Assembly (NCBI GenBank): GCA_963616935.1
Contig: CAVEMS010000003.1
Location: 161,625-225,624 of the forward strand
Source of the DNA: UBA4951 sp963616935
Lineage (GTDB): Bacteria; Bacillota_I; Bacilli_A; RFN20; CAG-826
Direction: 5' to 3'
Length of the DNA stretch: 64,000 nucleotides
Part shown: positions 42,842 through 50,829 of the stretch, piece by piece
How positions within the stretch are numbered: position 1 is the stretch's first letter
How the letters are laid out: every line of letters begins with the position of its first letter
Notes under the pieces: generated by a model
What the model saw: the letters and a program-made list of their open reading frames with translations, nothing else
Database searches by the model: none
Told to the model about the DNA's origin: nothing
Program-made: the position numbers and the translations under genes

Positions 42842-43911
42842 TAGTCGAATACGCTCATATGCTCGATAAATGCGTTGAACCTAGGAAGAGCGAACATCAA
42901 TTTTCCCCTCGATTCTGCGATTAATAATCCCTTTTTTATGAGCCGGTCACGATAACGAGAAAAATATCCTTTTGTCATTTTATTTGTTTCCAATATCCTA
43001 GCTGTCTCAATTGGAGAATCGCTTCCGAACGAAGATAAAATGCGTCTCTCCACATCCGATAAAGACGCCCATATTTTAGAATAGGCGTATTCATCTAGGT
43101 ATTGGTCGAATGAGGCTAGGAGTTTTTGATCTATCGACTTTTCCTTGCTTTCAAACATCAAATAACCGAGCAATTGAAATGCGAATGCATATCCTTTGGT
43201 GAGTTTTGCACATTGGGTGGCGGTCTCTTCGGATAGACGCAAGGTCGTTTGGTATGACGCTTTGACGGAGAGAAGATTCAAGGATGAGAGATATATTTTC
43301 GGGGCACGGATTAAGAAGGTCATATTGTTCTCGTTTTCTAACGCCGAGATATTCTCGAATAAGCCGGTCGCCAAGACGAATAAAGGATGTCCTTCTCTGA
43401 TCAGCATTTGGAATGACAAGGCGAACTGGCGCATGAATTTATTATTCGAAGCCTCATCGATTGTCACCAATATTTTTTTGCCTTGTTTGGATAGTTCCTT
43501 AAGCATTTTGTCTAATAGATCATCGATATTGAGAATTGGATTTTTGCCTTTTAGCGAAAAAGAAACGCCCTGGAATGAAAAACTGAAATTCTTCTCCACA
43601 AAGAATCGCTTGATATGGGCTGCGCTATAGAGTTTCGCGGCTAAAGCTTCGCGCATATCGTCTTCTGGGTTCAAATCTATGACTATCCAATCCTTTTCGT
43701 CGGAGAAATGTCTTGCCACGGTTGTTAACATCACCGTTTTTCCCGAGCCTCTGACGCCCGAAATCATAAAACAATGAGAAATCGGCGTCGTTGCGCTAAT
43801 TCTTTCTATCAACTCGTTTTTATCGCTTTCACGGCTCACGTATTCATATGGTTTATTTCCGAATGATAGGGTGAATGGATTGGAAACGGCACTATTTTCA
43901 TACTCTTTCAT
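42838..43911 (-). CDS. AAA-type ATPase with C-terminal winged helix (archaeal ATPase-like group)
   Basis: 357 residues: SREsDKNELIERI, Walker A ISGVRGSGKTVML (about 49-61), Walker B ILVTIDEAS (about 147-155), sensor LFVLATGLFENI, and a C-terminal winged helix (about 270-350: LSDVERRILSSFGSDSP, KGYFSRYRDRLIKKGLL). The layout matches STAND-like or archaeal-type ATPases with an attached DNA-binding domain. The first five codons (MKEYE) are themselves part of a direct repeat that occurs twice more upstream. AAAGGA lies ten bases before the ATG. Function unknown; autoregulation is inferred from the repeats. Confidence 0.85.
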   Translation of the reverse strand: MKEYENSAVSNPFTLSFGNKPYEYVSRESDKNELIERISATTPISHCFMISGVRGSGKTVMLTTVARHFSDEKDWIVIDLNPEDDMREALAAKLYSAAHIKRFFVEKNFSFSFQGVSFSLKGKNPILNIDDLLDKMLKELSKQGKKILVTIDEASNNKFMRQFALSFQMLIREGHPLFVLATGLFENISALENENNMTFLIRAPKIYLSSLNLLSVKASYQTTLRLSEETATQCAKLTKGYAFAFQLLGYLMFESKEKSIDQKLLASFDQYLDEYAYSKIWASLSDVERRILSSFGSDSPIETARILETNKMTKGYFSRYRDRLIKKGLLIAESRGKLMFALPRFNAFIEHMSVFDY

Positions 43912-43975
43912 ACTTTTAATTTCCTTTCATACTCTTTCATACTTCAAAAATATTTTCATACTCTTTCATACTTTT
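43895..43975 (-). repeat. Three direct repeats, the last overlapping the ATPase start codon
   Basis: On the plus strand TTTCATACTCTTTCATACTT begins at 43896, 43925 and 43954, an exact 29-bp period. Each unit is itself two 10-bp half sites (TTTCATACTC, TTTCATACTT), so there are six near-identical half sites on one face spacing. The copy at 43896-43915 covers the ATG and codons 2-5 of the ATPase gene. Confidence 0.9.
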
Positions 43976-44110
43976 GTCAATCTCGCCTTCTTTCAATCGA
44001 AAGAGCATCCGTGATTGCTGTTTTGATTAGATGGTTTTCTTTCGGTCGTTGCTTGTTTTCTTCTATCTAATATAGAAGGAGAGCCCTTTTAGCGGTATCC
44101 TAAATAGGCT

Positions 44111-46387
44111 ATGCCAAACTATTCATCATTACTAAATCCCAAGCAACTCGAAGCCGTCGAAACGTCATCCCAATACGTCCGTATCATCGCTGGCGCAGGA
44201 AGTGGGAAAACCCGCGTTCTTACCTATCGCATATCTTATTTGATCAGCGATATGCATATCGATCCATCTAAGATATTGGCCATCGCATTCACCAATAAAG
44301 TTGCTAACGAGATGAAACAAAGGGCGTCCAAATTGGTTTTCGATATTCTCGGTTCCTCGCCTCGTTTGTCCATTTCCACATTCCATTCTTTTTGCGCTAG
44401 ATTCCTTAGAGAGGAACACTCCGCGTTTGGCTATCCGCCCGGATTCACGATTTTCGATGAAAACGACCAAAAGCAGCTAATCGGCAATATCGCCGCTGAG
44501 CTTGGCTATAAGAAGAAAGATCCTTTCGTCAAAGAAGTTGGGCTGTATATAAACCGCAATAAGACTAGAGGTATTTACCCAGAGGATATAAAGATAGGAG
44601 AGGGGAGTTTTTCCGATGAGAAAAAATTTGTCGAATTCTATCTTAGATACGAAAACGACAAGGCTTCGTACAATGCGTTGGATTTCGATGATTTATTGCT
44701 TTATACAATCAAAATACTGGAGAATCACCAGGATATTCGCGCTAAATGGGCTTCTAGATATGAGCATATCCTCGTCGATGAATTTCAGGACACGAACGAT
44801 GTCCAATTCCGTTTGATGAAGTTGCTTGCGACCCCGCTTACATCCATTTACGTTGTCGGCGACCCAGATCAAACCATCTACACTTGGAGAGGCGCCAATC
44901 AAAATATCATCCTTAATTTCGACAAGACTTATCTAAACGCCGAGACGATAATCCTAAATGAGAATTACCGTTCCACGAAAACGATACTCGATGCCGCCAA
45001 TAGGCTGATATCCGTGAATAAGAAACGCGTCAAGAAAGACCTTTTCACCAATGGCGATGTTGGAGACAAAATCACGATCGATTGCCAACCAACCGGTGAA
45101 GACGAAGCCAAGTGGGTGACCAAAAGAATTTCAGACATAGCAAGTAAGCAATTGCTTCCAAACGGAGATCCGGACTATAAAAACATTGCGATTCTATATC
45201 GTTCGTCCTATATGACCAGGCCTTTCGAAATGGCGTTAAAGAACAGAGGAATACCATATCGCATTTTCGGCGGTCTTAGATTCTATGAGCGTATGGAAGT
45301 CAAAGACATGCTTGCTTATTTCACGTTGCTTGTGAATCCGCTAGATAACATCGCCTTCGAAAGGGTGATAAACGTTCCAACTAGGGGAATCGGCGGCAAA
45401 AGCGTCGATGCTCTTCGTCAAGCCGCGAAAGAATATGGCGAAAGCGAGTACGCCTATCTAACAGGAATGGTAAACGGCGAAAGGGAAGAGGTCTTCTCTC
45501 CGAAGGCCATGAAAGCGGCCAAAGAATTCATTGGGATACTAGAAGAAACCAAGAAACAGCTTGAAGAGAATTTCGAGTTATATAGCACCACGCTCAAAAA
45601 GATGGCCGAAAGACTTGGCTATTACGACTATATAAGTGAGGATGAGGAGCTTGAGGAAGACCGCGTTTCTAACGTCAACGCTTTATTCGACGACATAACG
45701 CATTTCATAAGCGACAATCCTGAATCCACCTTCGCGGATTATCTCCAAAATGTATCGTTGCTCTCTTCGCAAGACGATATTAATGATGGTAATTACGTTT
45801 CTTTGATGACGATCCATGTCGCCAAAGGACTTGAATTCGACAATGTCTTCCTCATTTGCCTTAATGAAGGGTCCTTCCCGAGCAACAGAAGCATCGCCGA
45901 CAGTGGCCGTGATGGCGAAGAGGAGGAAAGGCGTTTGGCCTATGTTGCCTTCACAAGAGCCAAGAAGAGGCTATTCGTCTCTTGCAACAACGGCTATAGT
46001 TTCGCCACCGATAGCAGTGCGACACCATCGAAATTCATAAAAGAAGCCGGTTTATCCGTTCCGGGCGGACAAGGCTACTTCAACTATCCGTCTTGGCGGA
46101 ACGTCACGAATGATAGAAGGAACGACGATGGCTATTATCCCGATGAGCCGTCTAGTGATTATGTCGCTCCAAAGAAAAAAGAGACTTATACCAAACCAAT
46201 GACCAACGGCATCACCGATTGGAAAGTCGGAGATAGGGCACACCACGACAAATTCGGAGATGGCGATGTTACCGCTATCCCGGATAAAAACATCATCGTC
46301 ATTAATTTCGATGAGGTTGGGAAGAAAACCCTTTTGTCGACGCATCCGTCATTATCGAGAATTCGTAGCAAAGGAGGAGAAGCATGA
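44111..46387 (+). CDS. pcrA: ATP-dependent DNA helicase PcrA (UvrD/Rep family)
   Basis: Superfamily 1 3'-5' helicase for repair and plasmid or rolling-circle replication. Q motif NPKQLEAVE, Walker A AGAGSGKTRVL (about 28-38), motif Ia/Ib, II LVDEFQDTND (about 222-231), III GDPDQTIYTWRGA, IV-VI ending VAFTRAKKRL (about 613-622), and a C-terminal Tudor-like end (KVGDRAHHDKFGDGDV). 758 residues is typical. It overlaps ligA by four bases (ATGA). There is no Shine-Dalgarno; CTAAAT five bases before the ATG may be a leaderless promoter, but this is weak. Confidence 0.97.
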   Translation: MPNYSSLLNPKQLEAVETSSQYVRIIAGAGSGKTRVLTYRISYLISDMHIDPSKILAIAFTNKVANEMKQRASKLVFDILGSSPRLSISTFHSFCARFLREEHSAFGYPPGFTIFDENDQKQLIGNIAAELGYKKKDPFVKEVGLYINRNKTRGIYPEDIKIGEGSFSDEKKFVEFYLRYENDKASYNALDFDDLLLYTIKILENHQDIRAKWASRYEHILVDEFQDTNDVQFRLMKLLATPLTSIYVVGDPDQTIYTWRGANQNIILNFDKTYLNAETIILNENYRSTKTILDAANRLISVNKKRVKKDLFTNGDVGDKITIDCQPTGEDEAKWVTKRISDIASKQLLPNGDPDYKNIAILYRSSYMTRPFEMALKNRGIPYRIFGGLRFYERMEVKDMLAYFTLLVNPLDNIAFERVINVPTRGIGGKSVDALRQAAKEYGESEYAYLTGMVNGEREEVFSPKAMKAAKEFIGILEETKKQLEENFELYSTTLKKMAERLGYYDYISEDEELEEDRVSNVNALFDDITHFISDNPESTFADYLQNVSLLSSQDDINDGNYVSLMTIHVAKGLEFDNVFLICLNEGSFPSNRSIADSGRDGEEEERRLAYVAFTRAKKRLFVSCNNGYSFATDSSATPSKFIKEAGLSVPGGQGYFNYPSWRNVTNDRRNDDGYYPDEPSSDYVAPKKKETYTKPMTNGITDWKVGDRAHHDKFGDGDVTAIPDKNIIVINFDEVGKKTLLSTHPSLSRIRSKGGEA

Positions 46388-48393
46388 ACGTAACCGAAGC
46401 TAGCAAGCGTGTCGAAGAGCTGACCAAATTGCTCGATCGATACAATTACGAATACTATGTTCTCAACCAAAGCAGCGTGAGCGATGCCGAATTCGATCGC
46501 CTCATGAATGAGCTTAGGATGCTTGAAAACGAGTTCCCGAAACTCAAAAGCAAGAACTCGCCAACGGTCAGAGTCGGCGGCGAAGTTCAAAGCGAATTTA
46601 AGAAAATCCCCCACAAAAGGCTCATGCTTTCGCTTGCCAACGTCTATAACGAGGACGAAATGCGGGAATGGGAAAGAAAGATAAGAACGTCTTTGAAGAA
46701 ACAGGAAGTCGATTATATGGGCGAGGTCAAAATCGACGGTCTTGGGATGTCGCTTATATATGAAGGCGGGGAGCTCCAATATGCCGTCACCCGTGGCGAT
46801 GGCGTGATGGGGGAGGACGTAACCGCCAACGTCAAAACGATTGGCTCTATACCCTTACGCGTATCAGAAAGAAGACCGTTTGAAGTGCGTGGCGAAGTCT
46901 ATATGCCGAAAGCGTCCTTAGAAAACTCGAACATCGAGCGGCGTTTGGCTGGCGAACCCGAATTCGCTAATTGTCGCAATGCGGCCGCCGGTGCCATAAG
47001 GAATCTCGATCCGAAAGTGGCCGCCTCAAGGAAACTCGATGCTTTCTGGTATTATTTGGTGAACGCTAGAGAACTTGGCATCCATAGTCATAGGGAGGCG
47101 CTCGATTTCTTGGATAATCTTGGATTCCGGACGAATCATGAAAGACGTTTGTTAACCAGCGCGGACGAAATCATCTCCTATATGGACGAATACGCCAAGA
47201 AAAGGCCTTTGCTTGATTACGATATCGACGGTCTTGTCGTCAAGGTGAATAACATTGACGATTACGATGTTTTGGGTTATACGGCCAAGGAACCGAAATG
47301 GGCCATCGCCTATAAATTCCCGCCAGAGGAGGTCACGACGAAGCTCCTCGACATAGTTTTGACAATCGGTAGAACCGGCCGAGTCACGCCAAACGCCATA
47401 CTCGAGCCTGTGAGGGTCGCCGGAAGCACCGTGCAAAGGGCCACTTTGAACAATGAGGATTTCGTGAAGGAAAAAGGCCTTATGATTGGTGATATTGTCT
47501 CCCTTCATAAAGCCGCCGATGTCATACCGGAAGTAACGGGTCCCGTATTATCGCGCCGCGATGGCAGTCAAACGCCATGGATCATGCCTGAAGTTTGCCC
47601 AGTTTGCGGCGAGCCTTTGACGAAAGTGAAGGGCCTTCACTATTGCTTGAACCAAGAATGCGATTCAAGGAAGATCGAAGGAATGATCCATTTCGCCTCA
47701 AGGAACGCGATGGATATCGATACCATGGGCTGTAACGTCGTCGAGGAATTCTTCGCCGAAGGGTTCTTGCACGATATCCCTGATATTTATCGCTTATCTG
47801 AACACGTCGATGAGATCAAAGCGTTAGACGGTTGGAGCGATAAGTCGATGAATCTTTTACTCGACGGCATCGAAGCGAGCAAAAAGCAGTCGCTTGAGAG
47901 GCTGTTATTTGGGCTAGGCATCAAAGAAGTCGGCGAGAAGATGGCCAAGATCTTGGCCAAACGTTATAAGCATATCGACGATTTGGCGAAGGCAAGCGAA
48001 GAAGAGCTTCTAAAGATAGAGGATGTTGGGCCGGTTGCCGCCTCTTCTATCCATTCTTTCTTCATAGATCCTAAGAAGATCGCTGAGATAGACGAACTCA
48101 AAAACCTTGGCGTCAATATGTCTTATTTGGGAAAAGACACCATCGACGTCAATAGTTTTTTCTATGGCAAAACGATTGTCTTGACTGGAACGTTGGTCAA
48201 ATATTCGAGAGAAGAGATGACTGATATACTCGAAGGAATCGGCGCTAAATGTGCCGGAAGCGTCTCGAAGAAAACGGACTTAGTCATCGCTGGCCCAGGA
48301 GCCGGCTCGAAGCTACAGAAAGCCACGGAGCTAGGGATTCAGGTAATCGACGAAGAGACCGCTCTCAATCATTTAAGCAAAACCGGTTTATAG
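46384..48393 (+). CDS. ligA: NAD-dependent DNA ligase LigA
   Basis: Seals nicks with NAD as cofactor. The 669 residues show the Ia domain (YNYEYYVLNQSSVSDAEFDRLM), the adenylated lysine in EVKIDGLGMS (about 115-124), OB fold, the zinc finger CPVCGEPL...YCLNQEC (about 406-429), the helix-hairpin-helix region (FGLGIKEVGEKMAK) and a C-terminal BRCT domain (about 590-669, FYGKTIVLTGTL). AAAGGAGG precedes the ATG. pcrA-ligA is a standard Bacillota pair. Confidence 0.97.
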   Translation: MNVTEASKRVEELTKLLDRYNYEYYVLNQSSVSDAEFDRLMNELRMLENEFPKLKSKNSPTVRVGGEVQSEFKKIPHKRLMLSLANVYNEDEMREWERKIRTSLKKQEVDYMGEVKIDGLGMSLIYEGGELQYAVTRGDGVMGEDVTANVKTIGSIPLRVSERRPFEVRGEVYMPKASLENSNIERRLAGEPEFANCRNAAAGAIRNLDPKVAASRKLDAFWYYLVNARELGIHSHREALDFLDNLGFRTNHERRLLTSADEIISYMDEYAKKRPLLDYDIDGLVVKVNNIDDYDVLGYTAKEPKWAIAYKFPPEEVTTKLLDIVLTIGRTGRVTPNAILEPVRVAGSTVQRATLNNEDFVKEKGLMIGDIVSLHKAADVIPEVTGPVLSRRDGSQTPWIMPEVCPVCGEPLTKVKGLHYCLNQECDSRKIEGMIHFASRNAMDIDTMGCNVVEEFFAEGFLHDIPDIYRLSEHVDEIKALDGWSDKSMNLLLDGIEASKKQSLERLLFGLGIKEVGEKMAKILAKRYKHIDDLAKASEEELLKIEDVGPVAASSIHSFFIDPKKIAEIDELKNLGVNMSYLGKDTIDVNSFFYGKTIVLTGTLVKYSREEMTDILEGIGAKCAGSVSKKTDLVIAGPGAGSKLQKATELGIQVIDEETALNHLSKTGL

Positions 48394-48532
48394 ACATTCG
48401 AAATTCGCGAAGCGTCCATACGACGAATAAGATTTTGTTTTGCTTTAGACGGTGTGAATCGAGACAAGATGGACAACGATCTTCCTCGTAAATTGCTCAA
48501 GCATTCACATTCTAATTTTTGAATTTTTTCGT

Positions 48533-48763
48533 TTGTGCTTATCTCGTTGCAAATCTTGCTGCAACGAGTTTGAACTTACAGAGAATGAAAAAAGCGTTCT
48601 GCAAGCCTTCGGCGATAAACGAGAATATACCAGAAGAGAGCTTGAAAATTTAACCAGATTAAAGAAAGACACCCTTGTGAGGGTTCTTAATTCATTAATA
48701 AACAAGAGCCTTGTCACGAAGCAGGGTAATACCAATAACGTTGTTTATCGCAGAAATGCGTAA
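48533..48763 (+). pseudogene. Winged-helix fragment, probably the 3' end of a lost regulator gene
   Basis: From about residue 13 the frame encodes an orderly winged helix (EFELTENEKSVLQAFGDKRE, YTRRELENLTRLKKDTLVRV, LNSLINKSLVTKQG...). This is the kind of domain found at the C-terminus of AlbA_2-type ATP-binding transcriptional regulators. There is no ATG, no ribosome site and no upstream domain; only a TTG at 48533 would start it. I read it as a truncated gene. The rest of the 48,394-48,926 intergenic stretch is AT-rich and shows nothing else recognisable. Confidence 0.45.
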
Positions 48764-48926
48764 CAAAATCAGAATGAGTCTGATTATTTTCAGTTTCACT
48801 TTTATGGAATCAAACGAGGTTTATTTCTGCGTTTTTGGCTCAAAATCTTGATGTGGATAGAATTCGAAATCAAAAGTGAACCTAAATTTTCAAAACACCC
48901 ATATATAAGAGTGGGGGATTTGCGTT

Positions 48927-50072
48927 TTGGAATTCGTTTGCGATAGATGCGGCAACAAAGACCCGAGGTACATTGGGAAAAGGATCGATGGAAGTTTTTA
49001 TTGTCGCGCCTGCATAGGGTTTAAAGGGATAGAGGCCAAGAAGACCGAACGGCATAAAAAGAAAGCACATCTCTTCTTGCCTTTTAAGCTATCCAAAGAG
49101 CAAACGGAACTATCTAGAAAGATAGTCGAGAACTATAAAAACGGGATTGATACTTTGGTGTATGCCGTCTGCGGATCAGGCAAGACGGAGATTTCGTATG
49201 GCGTTATCGCTTATGCAGTGAGCCGTGGGCATAGAGTTGCCTTCGCCCTTCCTAGGAGAGACGTGGTGGTTGAGCTCTATAACCGTTTATCGGAGGCTTT
49301 CAAAGAGAATAAAGTCATTGCCGTTTTCGGCGGCCATCACGACGAACTCGAAGGCGACATCGTCGTTTTGACGACCCATCAACTCTATCGTTATCAATCT
49401 TATTTCGATTTGATCGTGATGGATGAAATAGACGCTTTCCCTTATAAAGGCAATGACGTTTTGCAGGGATTTTTCAAAAAATCATTGATTGGACACTGCC
49501 TTTTGATGAGCGCCACCCCGAGCCAAGAGGTTTTGGATGAATATGGAAAGGAAGGGCATATGATTTTGGAGCTTCGGACAAGGTTCCATAAGAATCCGAT
49601 ACCGGTTCCAAGGATTAAAATGCTTCCGAAAGCCTTTCAATTCTTCTTTGTCGTTAGACTTTTGAAGAGATACAAAAAGGAAGGCAAGCCGACGTTTGTT
49701 TTCGCCCCGACGATAGGGGAGGCGGAGTCTCTCTTTTATTGGTTATCGAAATTCGTGAGTGGCGGATCGCTTTTGCACTCAAAGACCGAAAAGAGAAACG
49801 AAAAGATTAAAGGCCTAAAAGAAGGAAAACTATCATATCTTGTTGCCACAAGCGTCTTGGAAAGAGGCGTGACCGTCAAAAACCTTCAGGTATTGATTTT
49901 CCATTCTGACCATGAAGAGATATACGACCAAGCGACTTTGATTCAAATAGCCGGCAGGGCTGGAAGGAAGAAAGAAGCCCCCGATGGGGATGTTTTCTTC
50001 TTGTCCGCTTACATAAGCGAGGCGATGAAAGGAGCAATAGATGAAATCAAGCGATGCAATTCCTTTTTGTAA
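48927..50072 (+). CDS. comFA: ComFA-like superfamily 2 DNA helicase
   Basis: ATPase that helps pull transforming DNA into the cell. The N-terminal zinc finger CDRCG...CRAC (about 5-32) is typical. Motor motifs: Walker A VYAVCGSGKTE (about 75-85), LPRRDVV, DEID box VMDEIDAFP (about 164-172), SATPS (about 193-197), and the C-terminal LVATSVLERGVT and IQIAGRAGRKK. 381 residues, a little short for the family (about 460), mostly at the N-terminus. The start is TTG at 48927 with GGGGGAT upstream. It overlaps comFC by 32 nt. Confidence 0.87.
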   Translation: MEFVCDRCGNKDPRYIGKRIDGSFYCRACIGFKGIEAKKTERHKKKAHLFLPFKLSKEQTELSRKIVENYKNGIDTLVYAVCGSGKTEISYGVIAYAVSRGHRVAFALPRRDVVVELYNRLSEAFKENKVIAVFGGHHDELEGDIVVLTTHQLYRYQSYFDLIVMDEIDAFPYKGNDVLQGFFKKSLIGHCLLMSATPSQEVLDEYGKEGHMILELRTRFHKNPIPVPRIKMLPKAFQFFFVVRLLKRYKKEGKPTFVFAPTIGEAESLFYWLSKFVSGGSLLHSKTEKRNEKIKGLKEGKLSYLVATSVLERGVTVKNLQVLIFHSDHEEIYDQATLIQIAGRAGRKKEAPDGDVFFLSAYISEAMKGAIDEIKRCNSFL

Positions 50073-50760
50073 AGTCTGCTTCAAGGAAATGAACTTTGAC
50101 TGTTTGTCTTCCATCTACAGCAATAACAAAGTCTGCGCCTCATGTTTCGAGGCCATGGAGCCGGGGATGAAGAAAATCAAATTAGATCGATGGATTGGGT
50201 ATTTCCTATACCCTTATAACGAATCGATTCGGAAGATGATCTACGACTTCAAAGGGTGTTACGACTATGAGCTTAGTGACGTCTTTCTCTCCCGTCAAAA
50301 GGAATATTTGAAATTGCTTTTTCGCGGTTATGTCTTAATTCCGGCTCCAAGCCACGAAAGCCACGACAAAAGAAGGGGATACAACCATGTAGAGGAGATT
50401 TATAAAGAGCTTAATCTTCCATTGCTACCGCTTATAAAAAAGACAAAGGACGTCAAGCAAAGCGATCAGCATTTCGAGGATAGAAAGAAAATAGGCTCGA
50501 TATTGGAGATGGAAAATGGAGAGTGCCTAAGAGGAAAGAAGGTACTGTTCGTTGATGATATTTTGACTAGCGGCAGCACTGTGAGAGCGTGTCTATCGCT
50601 TATCGAAAAAGAGAAACCAAAGAAAATTCGTTTCCTGGTTTTGGCGAAAACGATGCCCAAAGAAAGAAACGGGAATAAACTCAAAAATAGCAAAATCATA
50701 TGCAAATTGCGCTTATTTTTGGAAAAAATAAAAATAAAAGCGAAAAAGAAGGATCCGTAG
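50041..50760 (+). CDS. comFC: ComFC phosphoribosyltransferase-fold competence protein
   Basis: 239 residues: an N-terminal zinc finger (CKVCFKEM...CASCFEAM, about 10-42), then the ComF domain with IPAPSHESHDKRRGYNHVEEI (about 100-120) and the PRTase motif VLFVDDILTSGSTVRACL (about 169-186). The basic tail of Lys and Asn is long. Family members are needed for DNA uptake; the enzyme activity is unknown. AAAGGAG sits inside comFA in front of the ATG. The pair suggests natural competence, though no comG/comE genes are in view. Confidence 0.92.
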   Translation: MKSSDAIPFCKVCFKEMNFDCLSSIYSNNKVCASCFEAMEPGMKKIKLDRWIGYFLYPYNESIRKMIYDFKGCYDYELSDVFLSRQKEYLKLLFRGYVLIPAPSHESHDKRRGYNHVEEIYKELNLPLLPLIKKTKDVKQSDQHFEDRKKIGSILEMENGECLRGKKVLFVDDILTSGSTVRACLSLIEKEKPKKIRFLVLAKTMPKERNGNKLKNSKIICKLRLFLEKIKIKAKKKDP

Positions 50761-50829
50761 AAAATATCGTTCATTGCTTACCATTTATGGTAATGCTATC
50801 ATTCTTAAGCGTATTTTTAGGAGAAAACC

